From the NCBI RefSeq assembly GCF_900220995.1, contig NZ_OBQF01000005.1:186001-250000 (forward strand): a stretch of DNA of 64,000 nucleotides, in the 5' to 3' direction. Positions 7,655-15,448 of this stretch are shown piece by piece. The notes beneath the pieces were generated by a model. It did no database searches, had not been told where the DNA came from, and worked only from the letters and a program-made list of their open reading frames with translations. Each line of letters starts with the position of its first letter. The stretch's first letter is position 1. Made by a program: the position numbers and the translations under genes. The DNA comes from Salinicoccus kekensis (GTDB lineage Bacteria > Bacillota > Bacilli > Staphylococcales > Salinicoccaceae).

Positions 7655-8488
7655 TTAGAGTTTATCTTCAGGCAGCGTATTGTGTACGGATTTCGGTGAA
7701 GGCGGGATGGACGGTATTTCGCCCTCGAACGGCGGTTTCTCGACATAGCTGAAATGGCCGTCGCCTGCCGGGGTCTCCCCTTCGGCCCAGCTGCCTTCCT
7801 TGCTTTCTTCCGACTGGGAATGGTTGTACAGGCTGAACGCGATATCCTCACGCTGCTGTGCACGGTCGAATGTTGTCGGTACGATTTTACTGCCTTCTTT
7901 TTCTTCCAGTTCCTTGATCGCCTGCATCCACAGGTTCTGGTGGTAGGAATCGCGGGCAATCAGGACCGCAAGCATATCCCTGAGGCCTGGGTCGTTCGTC
8001 ATTTCATAAAGGCGCACTGCCTGGACGCGCCCCTGTGATTCCGCACTCAAGTTTGAACGGAAATCGGCAAGCAGGTTGCCGCTTGAAATGATGTAGTTGC
8101 CCTGCCATGGATTGCCAATGCTGTCCGCAGGACGTGCGTTCAGGCCGGATACGATCGCGTGCTGCGGGTTCATACCGCCTAAAACCGCTGCGGTTGCAGG
8201 ATCTTTCATCGCTTCTTCCTGATGGTCGAGGGAAGTGCCCTCAAGGAGTCTCGCCACCATTGTCGCGAGCATCTCGATATGGCCGAGTTCCTCGGTGCCG
8301 ATATCAAGCAGCAGGTCCTTATATTTCTCGTTTCCTGCACGTACACCCCATCCCTGGAATAAGTACTGCATTGCAACTGTCATCTCTCCATACTGTCCGC
8401 CGATCAGCTCCTGGACCTTTTTCGCCATCAATGGGTCCGGGTTGACCGGCTTAGCTTCGAACTGCAGATGTTTGTCATGTAAAAACAT
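7655..8488 (-). CDS. Manganese catalase family protein
   Basis: Non-haem dimanganese catalase that dismutates hydrogen peroxide to water and oxygen in the cytosol. The 277-residue protein has the ferritin-like four-helix pattern with the metal ligands visible: an early GEMTVAMQYLFQG (bridging Glu), TEELGHIEM (Glu and His), and a later RDSYHQNLW (His) in the second helix pair. The C-terminal tail PPSPKSVHNTLP is usual in the family. The ATG at 8488 is chosen because GGAGGGG sits four bases upstream; an upstream in-frame extension has no such site. A sigma-B-like promoter precedes it, which suits an oxidative-stress enzyme. It is followed by a terminator and the MBL hydrolase. Confidence 0.9.
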   Translation of the reverse strand: MFLHDKHLQFEAKPVNPDPLMAKKVQELIGGQYGEMTVAMQYLFQGWGVRAGNEKYKDLLLDIGTEELGHIEMLATMVARLLEGTSLDHQEEAMKDPATAAVLGGMNPQHAIVSGLNARPADSIGNPWQGNYIISSGNLLADFRSNLSAESQGRVQAVRLYEMTNDPGLRDMLAVLIARDSYHQNLWMQAIKELEEKEGSKIVPTTFDRAQQREDIAFSLYNHSQSEESKEGSWAEGETPAGDGHFSYVEKPPFEGEIPSIPPSPKSVHNTLPEDKL

Positions 8489-8529
8489 GTTACCCCTCCA
8501 TTTTAATAAGTCTTTCAAACATTATTTAT

Positions 8530-8554
8530 ATACCCGGTGCATATATATATAAAC
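8530..8554 (-). promoter_or_regulatory. Sigma-B-like promoter for the manganese catalase gene
   Basis: Minus strand GTTTAT (8549-8554), 13 bases, GGGTAT (8530-8535). This is a perfect -10 and a five-of-six -35 for the general-stress factor sigma-B, 41 bases before the start codon. No competing sigma-A promoter is evident. Confidence 0.65.
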
Positions 8555-8610
8555 AGGGAATCTGAAAAATCATGGAAGGAAGGGAGCATGGGACAGACCT
8601 TTTTGGGTGA

Positions 8611-8653
8611 ATAAAAAAACCGTGACAGGAAAAGTTCTTTCCATATCACGGTT
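8611..8653 (-). terminator. Intrinsic terminator of panD
   Basis: AACCGTGA and TCACGGTT (8618-8653) enclose an inner stem GGAAAG/TTTTCC; seven T follow on the minus strand. Confidence 0.8.
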
Positions 8654-8666
8654 CATCGCCCACACC

Positions 8667-9044
8667 TTATCCCCAGTGGAGTTCGTGCGATTCAACATGT
8701 GTGATTTGATTATTTTCATCGACGAAGACGACATGCGGCTCCAACGCTTCCACCTCTTCTTCGGACATCTGTGCCATGCTCAGTATGATGACAAGATCCC
8801 CCTCTGAAAAAAGATGGGCCGGCGGGCCGTTCAGACAGATTTTCCCGGATTCCGCTTCGGCGGGCAGTGCGTATGTCTTCCATCTCGTGGCATTCCTCAA
8901 GTTCGTGATCTGCACCATTTCATACGGCCGTATGTCCGCTGCCTTCATCAGCTTCGAGTCGATCGTGATACTCCCCACATAATCCAGATCCGCCTCCGTC
9001 ACGGTCGCACGGTGGATCTTCCCTTTGCACATCAGTCTTAACAT
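8667..9044 (-). CDS. panD: Aspartate 1-decarboxylase (pyruvoyl enzyme)
   Basis: Converts L-aspartate to beta-alanine for pantothenate and coenzyme A synthesis. The 125-residue proenzyme has the normal family length and the self-cleavage site DYVGSITID, with cleavage expected between G24 and S25 to form the pyruvoyl group. Other family motifs are KIHRATVTEADLDY at the N-terminus, NLRNATRWKTY and LNGPPAHL. It stands alone: panB and panC, which often share its operon, are not next to it. A terminator follows directly. The start ATG follows GGGGAGAATTGA, a good ribosome-binding site. Confidence 0.95.
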   Translation of the reverse strand: MLRLMCKGKIHRATVTEADLDYVGSITIDSKLMKAADIRPYEMVQITNLRNATRWKTYALPAEAESGKICLNGPPAHLFSEGDLVIILSMAQMSEEEVEALEPHVVFVDENNQITHVESHELHWG

Positions 9045-9151
9045 TCAATTCTCCCCTTTTTGAAATTCATGATATATCCCGAACCGGATAATATTCAATG
9101 TCACATTACCATAAATAAGAGTGTATGTGATAATCATATTATCCTTCCAAA

Positions 9152-9184
9152 TAAAAAAATCCCGCGGAATACATCCACGGGATT
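9152..9184 (-). terminator. Intrinsic terminator of the rpsF-ssb operon
   Basis: AATCCCG (9158-9164) and CGGGATT (9178-9184) with an inner GG/CC pair; seven T follow on the minus strand. It lies about 110 bases after the ssb stop. Confidence 0.8.
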
Positions 9185-9247
9185 CACACACATATCGGAC
9201 ATCCACACACTTGAATGTCCTTTATTTTACACACACAGTTCACACAC
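9185..9247. repeat. Four CACACAC motifs in the ssb 3' untranslated region
   Basis: CACACAC occurs at 9185, 9204, 9230 and 9241, with a small hairpin GGACAT/ATGTCC (about 9197-9220) between. The stretch lies between ssb and its terminator, where rpsR would normally be. No reading frame for S18 is present. Function unknown. Confidence 0.4.
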
Positions 9248-9292
9248 GTAATTCGAAATCATTTCTATATCATTGAATATCTTCGCTGCATC

Positions 9293-9835
9293 TTAGAACG
9301 GAAGATCGTCATCACTGATATCAACCGGGCCATCCGCATTCGCAAACGGGTTCTCCTCGGCTCTGTTCTGTCCCTGTGATGACTGCGCCGGTCTTGAACC
9401 GGTGGACTGGTTTCCGAAGCTTGCCGCTCCACCAGCCGCGCCGCCTCCGCCATAAGCGTTCGCATAATTATCTGCTGAGTTATAGTTGCTTTGAGATTGA
9501 TTACTGCCCTGTTGACCTTTCGGCTCCAAAAACTGCACACTGTCGCACACCACTTCGGTCACGTAAACTCTCTGGCCATCTTTGTTCTCGTAGTTTCTCG
9601 TCTGGATCCTGCCGTCAATGCCGACAAGACTGCCTTTTTTAACATACTGATTGACGTTCTCCGCCTGTTTGCGGAAAGTCACACAGTTGATGAAATCCGC
9701 ACCACGTTCACCATTCTGTCCCATGAAAGGACGATTGACCGCCAGGTTGAAAGTTGTGACAGATACATTATTCTGACTGACTCTAAGTTCCGGATCGCGG
9801 GTGAGGCGACCGACCAGTACAACACGGTTTATCAT
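9293..9835 (-). CDS. ssb: Single-stranded DNA-binding protein
   Basis: Binds single-stranded DNA during replication, repair and recombination. The 180-residue protein has the OB-fold N-terminus (NRVVLVGRLTRDPELR, then FNLAVNRPF and WGERGADFINCVTFRK-type segments to about residue 105), a Gly/Gln/Asn-rich disordered linker and the acidic tip VDISDDDLPF that recruits partner proteins. Start ATG 9835 follows GGAG at eight bases. It is the second gene after rpsF, spaced 31 bases. In most Firmicutes rpsR follows; here it does not. Length and tail are normal for an essential SsbA. Confidence 0.97.
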   Translation of the reverse strand: MINRVVLVGRLTRDPELRVSQNNVSVTTFNLAVNRPFMGQNGERGADFINCVTFRKQAENVNQYVKKGSLVGIDGRIQTRNYENKDGQRVYVTEVVCDSVQFLEPKGQQGSNQSQSNYNSADNYANAYGGGGAAGGAASFGNQSTGSRPAQSSQGQNRAEENPFANADGPVDISDDDLPF

Positions 9836-9866
9836 GCAATCAACTCCATGTCATTATTTGACTAAC

Positions 9867-10175
9867 TTATTTTTGCTTGTTTTCTTCTGCCTGCTCATCA
9901 CGGACAACGATATGACGAATGATATCGTTGCTGATTTTTGCAAGACGTTCGAATTCCTGAGTAGCTGTTCCATCATCGTTGACTTTGATGATTTGGTAAA
10001 AACCATCTGTGAAATCATTGATTTCATAAGCTAAACGACGTTTACCCCACTCTTTTGATTCGACGATCTCCGCACCGTTTGAAGTCAACAGGTTGTCAAA
10101 ACGCTCTACTAAAGCTGTTTTTTCATCCTCTTCAATGTTTGGGCGGATAACATATAAAATTTCATATGCTCTCAT
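9867..10175 (-). CDS. rpsF: 30S ribosomal protein S6
   Basis: Component of the small-subunit platform where it pairs with S18. The 102-residue product starts [19 protein letters not shown] and contains the conserved [20 protein letters not shown]. The ATG at 10175 is used because AAGGAGG is eight bases upstream; the GTG three codons earlier overlaps that site. It is the first gene of the rpsF-ssb operon with a clear sigma-A promoter. Its usual partner gene rpsR is not in this operon. Confidence 0.97.
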   Translation of the reverse strand: MRAYEILYVIRPNIEEDEKTALVERFDNLLTSNGAEIVESKEWGKRRLAYEINDFTDGFYQIIKVNDDGTATQEFERLAKISNDIIRHIVVRDEQAEENKQK

Positions 10176-10203
10176 CTTCTGCACCTCCTTATGGACTTTG
10201 GCG

Positions 10204-10226
10204 GCTGATGACCATAGGCCATCAGC
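10204..10226 (-). promoter_or_regulatory. Hairpin in the rpsF leader (possible S6 autoregulatory element)
   Basis: GCTGATG (10204-10210) and CATCAGC (10220-10226) form a seven-pair stem in the untranslated leader, upstream of the ribosome-binding site. S6:S18 leader motifs regulate rpsF in many bacteria; a match to that motif is not established here and is only suggested by position. Confidence 0.35.
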
Positions 10227-10257
10227 AAGGAATAATTTTCATTACTCACAATCAGTT

Positions 10258-10286
10258 ATTATATCAGTAAACAGGTGTTATTACAA
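10258..10286 (-). promoter_or_regulatory. Sigma-A promoter of rpsF-ssb
   Basis: Minus strand TTGTAA (10281-10286), 17 bases, TATAAT (10258-10263). Perfect -10 and spacing; about 83 bases before the rpsF start. Confidence 0.75.
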
Positions 10287-10354
10287 TATTTTTCTCGCTT
10301 TTTTAAGATGGAAATTTATTAACTGTCATGTCGGGGACTTATAGTGGGTGAGTG

Positions 10355-10543
10355 CGGCATAACTCACTACTTCAAACCCAACTTATGCCGTTTGGAGGGC
10401 ATTTGTGACATAACTTGCCGCTTCAAACCTGACTTATGTCATTTCGAGGGCATTTGTGACATAACTCACTGCTCCAACCCCGACTTATGTCGTTTGGAAG
10501 CCGTTTGCGGCATAACTTGTCACTTCAAACACGACTTATGCTG
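10355..10543. repeat. Tandem hairpin array 1, four units, period 51 bp
   Basis: The core CATAA recurs at 10358, 10409, 10460 and 10511, an exact 51-base period. Each unit holds an inverted repeat of 7-8 bases: CGGCATAA/TTATGCCG (10355-10390), TGACATAA/TTATGTCA (10406-10441), GACATAA/TTATGTC (10458-10491), CGGCATAA/TTATGCTG (10508-10543), around loops of about 20 bases containing CTTCAAACC-like sequence. Because 51 is a multiple of three, an 82-codon frame (10344-10592) stays open across it, but it has no ribosome-binding site and I treat it as non-coding. A degenerate partial unit may precede it near 10327. The array fills the gap between the rpsF promoter and the ychF terminator. Confidence 0.85.
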
Positions 10544-10569
10544 CCTCGGCAAAAAAATACCTCCTGAAA

Positions 10570-10605
10570 TAAAAAATCACCGCAGCTCATAAGAGTTGCG
10601 GTGAT
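10570..10605 (-). terminator. Intrinsic terminator of the noc-to-ychF arm (after ychF)
   Basis: ATCACCGCAGCTC (10576-10588) and GAGTTGCGGTGAT (10593-10605) with one mismatch; six T follow on the minus strand. It starts six bases after the ychF stop. Confidence 0.88.
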
Positions 10606-10610
10606 ATTTA

Positions 10611-11711
10611 TTATACGTTGAACCTGAAATGGACGACGTCGCCGTCCTTCATGATGTAGTCCTTGCCTTCAAGGCGGACTTTCCCGGCCTCTTTGGCTTT
10701 CAGCTCGCTGCCTGCTTCGACCAGGTCGTCATAGGCCACGGTTTCTGCGCGGATGAAGCCTTTTTGGAAATCCGTGTGGATGATGCCGGCGCATTCCGGT
10801 GCGGTCATCCCTTTTTTGAACGTCCATGCGCGGACTTCCTGTTCGCCTGCAGTGAAGTAGGTCGCGAGGCCGAGCAGGTCGTAGGAGGCACGGACCAGCT
10901 TATCAAGACCCGACTCTGCCAGCCCGAGGTCTTCCAGGAACATTTCCTTCTCGTCATCGTCCAGCACTGCGATTTCCTCTTCGACTTTCGCCGAGATGAC
11001 GATCACCTGCGAGCCTTCCTTTTCGGCATACTCATTGATCGCATCCAGATATTCATTGCCGGAGAGGTCCATCAGATCATCTTCCGAGACGTTTGCCACA
11101 TACAGCATCGGCTTTGCCGTGAGCAGGTGGAAATGTCTCACAGCCGCCTGTTCCTCCTTGGAGAATTCCAAAGCGCGGACCGGCAGCCCCTCTTCCAGGC
11201 CTTCCTTGATCCTGGTGAGCACGGCATGCTCCGCCATCGAATCCTTATCTTTCTGTTTGATCATCTTCTCAAGCCTCGGCAGCCTTTTTTCAACACTTTC
11301 CAGGTCTGCAAGGATCAGCTCCATATTGATGACTTCAATATCCTCGATCGGATCCACTTTTCCTGAAACATGGGTGACGTTCTCATCATCGAACGCACGG
11401 ACGACCTGTGTGATGGCGTCCACTTCACGGATGTTTGCGAGGAATTTATTCCCGAGCCCTTCACCTTTTGAAGCACCTTTGACGATGCCTGCGATATCCG
11501 TGAATTCGAATGCCGTCGGCACCGTCTTCTTCGGTTTCACCAGTTCAGTCAGTTTATCGAGACGTGCATCCGGCACCTCGACGATCCCGACGTTCGGATC
11601 GATCGTTGCGAACGGGTAGTTTGCAGCCAGTGCTCCCGCCTTTGTGATTGCGTTGAATAATGTGGATTTGCCGACGTTCGGCAAGCCGACGATACCTGCT
11701 GTTAAAGCCAT
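10611..11711 (-). CDS. ychF: Redox-regulated ATPase YchF (Obg family)
   Basis: P-loop NTPase of the OBG family that binds ATP rather than GTP and associates with ribosomes. The 366-residue protein begins with the G1 loop [12 protein letters not shown], has the switch regions [11 protein letters not shown] and [20 protein letters not shown], and ends with a TGS domain ([20 protein letters not shown] onward) and the family C-terminus [16 protein letters not shown]. Length is normal. It is the last gene of the DUF951-containing group, 12 bases after the DUF951 stop, and is followed directly by a strong terminator. Confidence 0.96.
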   Translation of the reverse strand: MALTAGIVGLPNVGKSTLFNAITKAGALAANYPFATIDPNVGIVEVPDARLDKLTELVKPKKTVPTAFEFTDIAGIVKGASKGEGLGNKFLANIREVDAITQVVRAFDDENVTHVSGKVDPIEDIEVINMELILADLESVEKRLPRLEKMIKQKDKDSMAEHAVLTRIKEGLEEGLPVRALEFSKEEQAAVRHFHLLTAKPMLYVANVSEDDLMDLSGNEYLDAINEYAEKEGSQVIVISAKVEEEIAVLDDDEKEMFLEDLGLAESGLDKLVRASYDLLGLATYFTAGEQEVRAWTFKKGMTAPECAGIIHTDFQKGFIRAETVAYDDLVEAGSELKAKEAGKVRLEGKDYIMKDGDVVHFRFNV

Positions 11712-11723
11712 AATTTTTCTCCT

Positions 11724-11924
11724 TTAGTCATCATTATTGATTTTTTTTACGATACGCTTCATGCGTTTTTCGAAGTCGCGCCGCGTCATCATGATGGTGC
11801 GTGCGCATTCCGTGCATTTGATCTTTATGTCTGCACCCATCCTCGTAATCTGGAAGTTGCTGTTGCCGCACGGATGCTGTTTCTTCATCTCAACTATATC
11901 ATTTAATCCGTATTCTTTTTTCAT
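11724..11924 (-). CDS. DUF951 small zinc-ribbon-like protein
   Basis: A 66-residue protein with the DUF951 signature: NDIVEMKKQHPCGNSNFQI, then IKIKCTECARTIMMTRRDFEKR. The HPCG and CTEC motifs could bind one metal ion, and the basic C-terminus (KRMKRIVKKI) suggests nucleic-acid contact; function is not known. Its start overlaps the mscS stop by four bases (ATGA), implying translational coupling. The order mscS-DUF951-ychF is conserved in many Firmicutes. Confidence 0.88.
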   Translation of the reverse strand: MKKEYGLNDIVEMKKQHPCGNSNFQITRMGADIKIKCTECARTIMMTRRDFEKRMKRIVKKINNDD

Positions 11925-12907
11925 CTTGTCTCTACACCCTTTTTCACCGATTCATCGAAGTCCTGTATATCCATTGTCGGCACGGAAATGTAGACGCCGT
12001 TTTCTGCGAGGTGGTTCTTGATCTCTTTCCTCACGCGTCTCGTCGCCCCGAAATGTTCCATCGGCTTCGTCACGATCATCACCCTCATGATGGCTTCGCC
12101 GTTGACGATGCCGTTCAGGCCGAGGACTTCAGGCTTCTCGACGAGTGACTCTTCCGATTCCATGGCGGTTTCGGCATAGTCGTTCAAGAGCTCCTCCACG
12201 CGGTCCAGATCTTCATTCAGCGAAAGATTGACATCCAGGAAGGAAATCGAGTTGTATTTGGAGAAGTTGATCACTTCATTGATTGTACCGTTCGGGATGA
12301 TGAACAGTTCACCCTCATACCCCTGGATCTTTGAAATGCGCAGCCCCATGGACAGCACTTCGCCTTCTGCGACGGTCGTGCCGGATGTATTGATGCGCAC
12401 GAAATCACCGGTGTCGAACTGGTTTTCAAGCAATATGAAGAATCCGGTCAGCATGTCCTTGACGAGGCTCTGGGCACCGAAACCGATCGCCAGGCCGACG
12501 ACACCGGCACCGGCGAGCAGTGTGGCGACCGGCACGCCGAACGTTTCCAGGATCATGACGAATACGATGAACCATACGACGATGCTCACTGCATTCTGGA
12601 GCACATTGATCAGCGTCCTGTTGCGCTTTTCATTATTTTTGCCGTTCTTGCCGTTCTTACGTTTTCCATTGGCTTTCAGAGCCGCTTTGGATTTGAATGT
12701 AAAATAATTTTCGATGATGCGGTTGACTACTTTGATGATGATGCCTGCGACCGTAATCAGAACGACGGCAAACAGTACACTCATGCCGATATTCATCCAC
12801 AGCTCCGGGTCACTCATCTCCTCAGCGATTTCCTGGAAGAATGTCAGCGATTCATCCACCCCGCTCTGCGCGGTACTTAATATATTGAATAAAAACGATA
12901 AAACCAA
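11921..12907 (-). CDS. Small-conductance mechanosensitive channel (MscS family)
   Basis: Membrane channel that opens under hypo-osmotic stress. The 328-residue protein has two N-terminal hydrophobic helices (the second within VLFAVVLITVAGIIIKVV), a basic linker (KANGKRKNGKNGK), a further helix (VVWFIVFVMILETFG) and the pore-lining GAGVVGLAIGFGAQSLVKDM typical of MscS, followed by the beta domain (VRINTSGTTVAEGEVLSMGLR). The start is a TTG at 12907, supported by GGGAGG seven bases upstream; no ATG is nearby. It follows parB by 12 bases, in the conserved parB-mscS-DUF951-ychF order. Confidence 0.92.
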   Translation of the reverse strand: MVLSFLFNILSTAQSGVDESLTFFQEIAEEMSDPELWMNIGMSVLFAVVLITVAGIIIKVVNRIIENYFTFKSKAALKANGKRKNGKNGKNNEKRNRTLINVLQNAVSIVVWFIVFVMILETFGVPVATLLAGAGVVGLAIGFGAQSLVKDMLTGFFILLENQFDTGDFVRINTSGTTVAEGEVLSMGLRISKIQGYEGELFIIPNGTINEVINFSKYNSISFLDVNLSLNEDLDRVEELLNDYAETAMESEESLVEKPEVLGLNGIVNGEAIMRVMIVTKPMEHFGATRRVRKEIKNHLAENGVYISVPTMDIQDFDESVKKGVETR

Positions 12908-12919
12908 TACTAAGCCTCC

Positions 12920-13759
12920 CTATGATTCTTCAAACAATTTCATCAATCGGTTGAATTCTTCTTCATTTTTAAATTCAAAGGCTATCTGGCCCTTGTTTCG
13001 GGTCTTTTTTATTTCGACGGATGTCCCGAACTTCTCCTTCAGGCTGCTCTCATGCCTGAGCAGGAATTTCGGTTTATCCTTTGGCGCCTGCTTCTTTTTC
13101 ATCGTCTGCATGCTTCTCACATACTCTTCCAGTGCACGGACGCTCATATCTTCCGCAACGGCTTTTTTGGCAGCCGCTTCCTGTGAAACCGGATCTTTCA
13201 GGCCGAGCAGCGTCCTGCCGTGTGCACCGGATAATTTCTTTTCATTGATCAATTTTTTGACCGCTGCCGGGAGGTTGAGTATGCGCAGCATATTGGCAAT
13301 GTAGGGCCTGGATTTGCCCAGACGTTCAGCGGTCTCAGCCTGTGTAAGGCTGCGCTTCTCCATCAATTGCTTATAGCTCATCGCTTCTTCCAGCGGATTC
13401 AAATCTTCACGCTGCAGATTTTCAATGATGGCAAGCTCCATCATGTCGTCATCCGACAAATCCTTCACTATTGCCGGGAGGGTCTCCATTTCTGCAAGCC
13501 CGGCTGCGCGGTATCTTCTCTCCCCGGCGACGATATCATAGCCTTTGACCGATTTCCTCAATATGATCGGCTGTAGCACACCATGGGTGCGGATGGAGTC
13601 CGCAAGCTCTTCCAGCTTTTCAGGATTGAACTCGACCCTCGGCTGATATGGGTTTTTGCGGATTTCAGACAGCTTCACTTCCGTGACCGCTTCTTTATCC
13701 GCCGTATCCGTATTGAACAGGGCATCCAGCCCTTTGCCCAGTCCCTTCCTACCTGCCAC
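12920..13759 (-). CDS. parB: Chromosome-partitioning protein ParB (Spo0J)
   Basis: CTP-dependent DNA clamp that loads at parS sites and recruits SMC to the origin region. The 279-residue product has the ParB N-terminal motifs KNPYQPRVEF and GERRYRAAG (CTP site), ENLQREDLNPLEEA, the helix-turn-helix LTQAETAERLGKSRPYIANMLR, and a C-terminal dimerisation domain. It overlaps parA by 11 bases. No consensus parS (TGTTTCACGTGAAACA) was found in the window by eye. A noc paralogue lies upstream beyond parA. Confidence 0.95.
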   Translation of the reverse strand: MAGRKGLGKGLDALFNTDTADKEAVTEVKLSEIRKNPYQPRVEFNPEKLEELADSIRTHGVLQPIILRKSVKGYDIVAGERRYRAAGLAEMETLPAIVKDLSDDDMMELAIIENLQREDLNPLEEAMSYKQLMEKRSLTQAETAERLGKSRPYIANMLRILNLPAAVKKLINEKKLSGAHGRTLLGLKDPVSQEAAAKKAVAEDMSVRALEEYVRSMQTMKKKQAPKDKPKFLLRHESSLKEKFGTSVEIKKTRNKGQIAFEFKNEEEFNRLMKLFEES

Positions 13760-14510
13760 GTTCGATCACCTCTTCCGCCAGACGTGAATAGTTTTCCGCC
13801 CCCTGTAACTTCGGATCGTACACTGTGATGGGCTGACCGTAGCTCGGCGCTTCGCCGAGACGCACATTTCTAAGTATGACCGTGTCATACACCTTCTCCC
13901 CGAAGTGATCCCTCACTTCTTCGGAAACCTGGGCTCCGAGGTTCGTCCGGGCATCCAGCATCGTCAGAAGGATCCCTTCAATCTCAAGCCCGGTGTTCAG
14001 ATGACGACGGACCAGTTCTATCGTATTGATCAGCTGACTCAATCCTTCAAGCGCATAATACTCTGCCTGGACGGGGATGATCACACTGTCGGCAGCCGTA
14101 AATGCATTGATCGTAAGCAGGCTGAGTGACGGCGGACAGTCGATGATGCAGTAGTCATATTCCTTATCCAGTTTTTCAAATGCTTTCTTCAGCCGGAGCT
14201 CCCTGCTCATCGCGGATACGAGTTCAATTTCTGCACCCGCAAGCGAGATGTTCGCCGGGATGAGGTCGAGGTCCATATTCGATGTCGTACAGCGGACCTC
14301 ATTGATATCCGCCTCATCCAGCAATACATCATATATGGACTTCTCCAGATCATTCTTCCCGATGCCGAGTCCGCTGGTCGCATTGCCCTGGGGATCGATA
14401 TCGGCAAGCAGGACCTTCTTTCCGCTGTCCGTCAATGCAGCACTGAGATTCACTGCTGTCGTCGTCTTTCCTACGCCGCCCTTTTGGTTGGCTATGGCAA
14501 AAGTCTTCAT
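13749..14510 (-). CDS. parA: Chromosome-partitioning ATPase ParA (Soj)
   Basis: Deviant Walker ATPase that acts with ParB in origin segregation and modulates DnaA. The protein begins MKTFAIANQKGGVGKTTTAV with the characteristic deviant Walker A, followed by DIDPQGNATSGLG, CIIDCPPSLSLLT and the ParA C-terminus NYSRLAEEVI. The start at 14510 is preferred over upstream in-frame codons since the protein family begins at this methionine and AAGGAG is ten bases before it. Length is 253 residues. It overlaps parB. S. aureus is known to lack Soj, so keeping it is informative about the lineage. Confidence 0.94.
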   Translation of the reverse strand: MKTFAIANQKGGVGKTTTAVNLSAALTDSGKKVLLADIDPQGNATSGLGIGKNDLEKSIYDVLLDEADINEVRCTTSNMDLDLIPANISLAGAEIELVSAMSRELRLKKAFEKLDKEYDYCIIDCPPSLSLLTINAFTAADSVIIPVQAEYYALEGLSQLINTIELVRRHLNTGLEIEGILLTMLDARTNLGAQVSEEVRDHFGEKVYDTVILRNVRLGEAPSYGQPITVYDPKLQGAENYSRLAEEVIERGR

Positions 14511-14588
14511 TGAGGTGTCGCTCCTTCTCAAAAATCACATAAACATATTATATCAAGGAGGTCATCAAAAGTAACACAAAACATGAAA

Positions 14589-14610
14589 GCACCCAACGGG
14601 AGTTGAGTGC
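14589..14610 (-). terminator. Weak intrinsic terminator after noc
   Basis: GCACCCAAC (14589-14597) and GTTGAGTGC (14602-14610), one mismatch, followed by TTTCATGTTTTG on the minus strand. It overlaps the last noc bases closely; the T tract is broken. Confidence 0.6.
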
Positions 14611-14611
14611 A

Positions 14612-15427
14612 TTACTTGTAGACCTTTATCGATACTTCGACATATCCGTCCGCATCCGTACTTACGTATGCAAGCGAGTGCCCTTTGTCCTTGAGTTTTT
14701 CGACCTGGGCCGTTATATCATTGACGACGAAGGACACATCATTATTGAAATTGATCTGTTTGATGTCTTTTTTCGACCGTTTTTTGACGACATCCTCAGT
14801 CTCCTTGACCGTGAGCTTCTTATCCCTGATATCGCCGAGCACTTCGCCCTGCTCTTCGTCTTCCAGGCTGAGCAGGCTCCTTGCATGCCGCTCCGTGATC
14901 TCTCCGGTACCGAGCGCTTCGATCACACTGTCCGACAATTTCAGAAGACGCAGCTTGTTGGCGATGAAGGACTGGGACTTGCCGAGGTTCTGGGCAAGGT
15001 CCTTCTGGGTGATGTCCTCCATCTCCAAAAGCTTCCGGTATGCCCGGGCTTCCTCGATGCTTGATAAATTCTCACGCTGTATGTTCTCTATCAGGGCGAC
15101 CGCCGCCGTTTCCTGGTCCGTCAGGTAGCGGATCAATGCATCCGTCTCTTCAATGTGCAGAAGCTTCATCGCCCGAAAACGCCGTTCGCCTGCGATGATC
15201 TCGTACATGTTCTCCTCTATCGGACGGACGGTGATCGGCTGCAGGAGGCCGTGTTCCCGGATGGAGTCGGCCAGTTCCTGGATCCGTTCATGATTGAACA
15301 CGGTCCGCGGCTGATAGCGGTTTGGAACAATATTTTCAAGCGGCAGCTTCTGCAGACTTTCCGTATCCGGCTTCGCCTCACTGCTTTTATCAATTAAATT
15401 AAATAACTTTGAAAATGGCTTCTTCAT
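14612..15427 (-). CDS. noc: Nucleoid occlusion protein Noc
   Basis: ParB-like CTPase that binds dispersed Noc sites and the membrane to keep the Z ring off the nucleoid. The 271-residue protein starts MKKPFSKLFNLI, a short amphipathic membrane-targeting helix diagnostic of Noc, then the ParB-type motifs VPNRYQPRTVFN, GERRFRAMKLL, ENIQRENLSSIEEA and the helix-turn-helix ITQKDLAQNLGKSQSFIANKLRLL. Position between parA and rsmG is the usual one. A probable Noc-binding palindrome is at 6606-6625. Confidence 0.94.
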   Translation of the reverse strand: MKKPFSKLFNLIDKSSEAKPDTESLQKLPLENIVPNRYQPRTVFNHERIQELADSIREHGLLQPITVRPIEENMYEIIAGERRFRAMKLLHIEETDALIRYLTDQETAAVALIENIQRENLSSIEEARAYRKLLEMEDITQKDLAQNLGKSQSFIANKLRLLKLSDSVIEALGTGEITERHARSLLSLEDEEQGEVLGDIRDKKLTVKETEDVVKKRSKKDIKQINFNNDVSFVVNDITAQVEKLKDKGHSLAYVSTDADGYVEVSIKVYK

Positions 15428-15448
15428 TGTCCCACCGCCTCCCTGATT

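Noticed and set aside
10344-10592. 82-codon ORF through repeat array 1
   Set aside because: No ribosome-binding site, composed of direct repeats whose 51-base period keeps any frame open; treated as non-coding repeat DNA.
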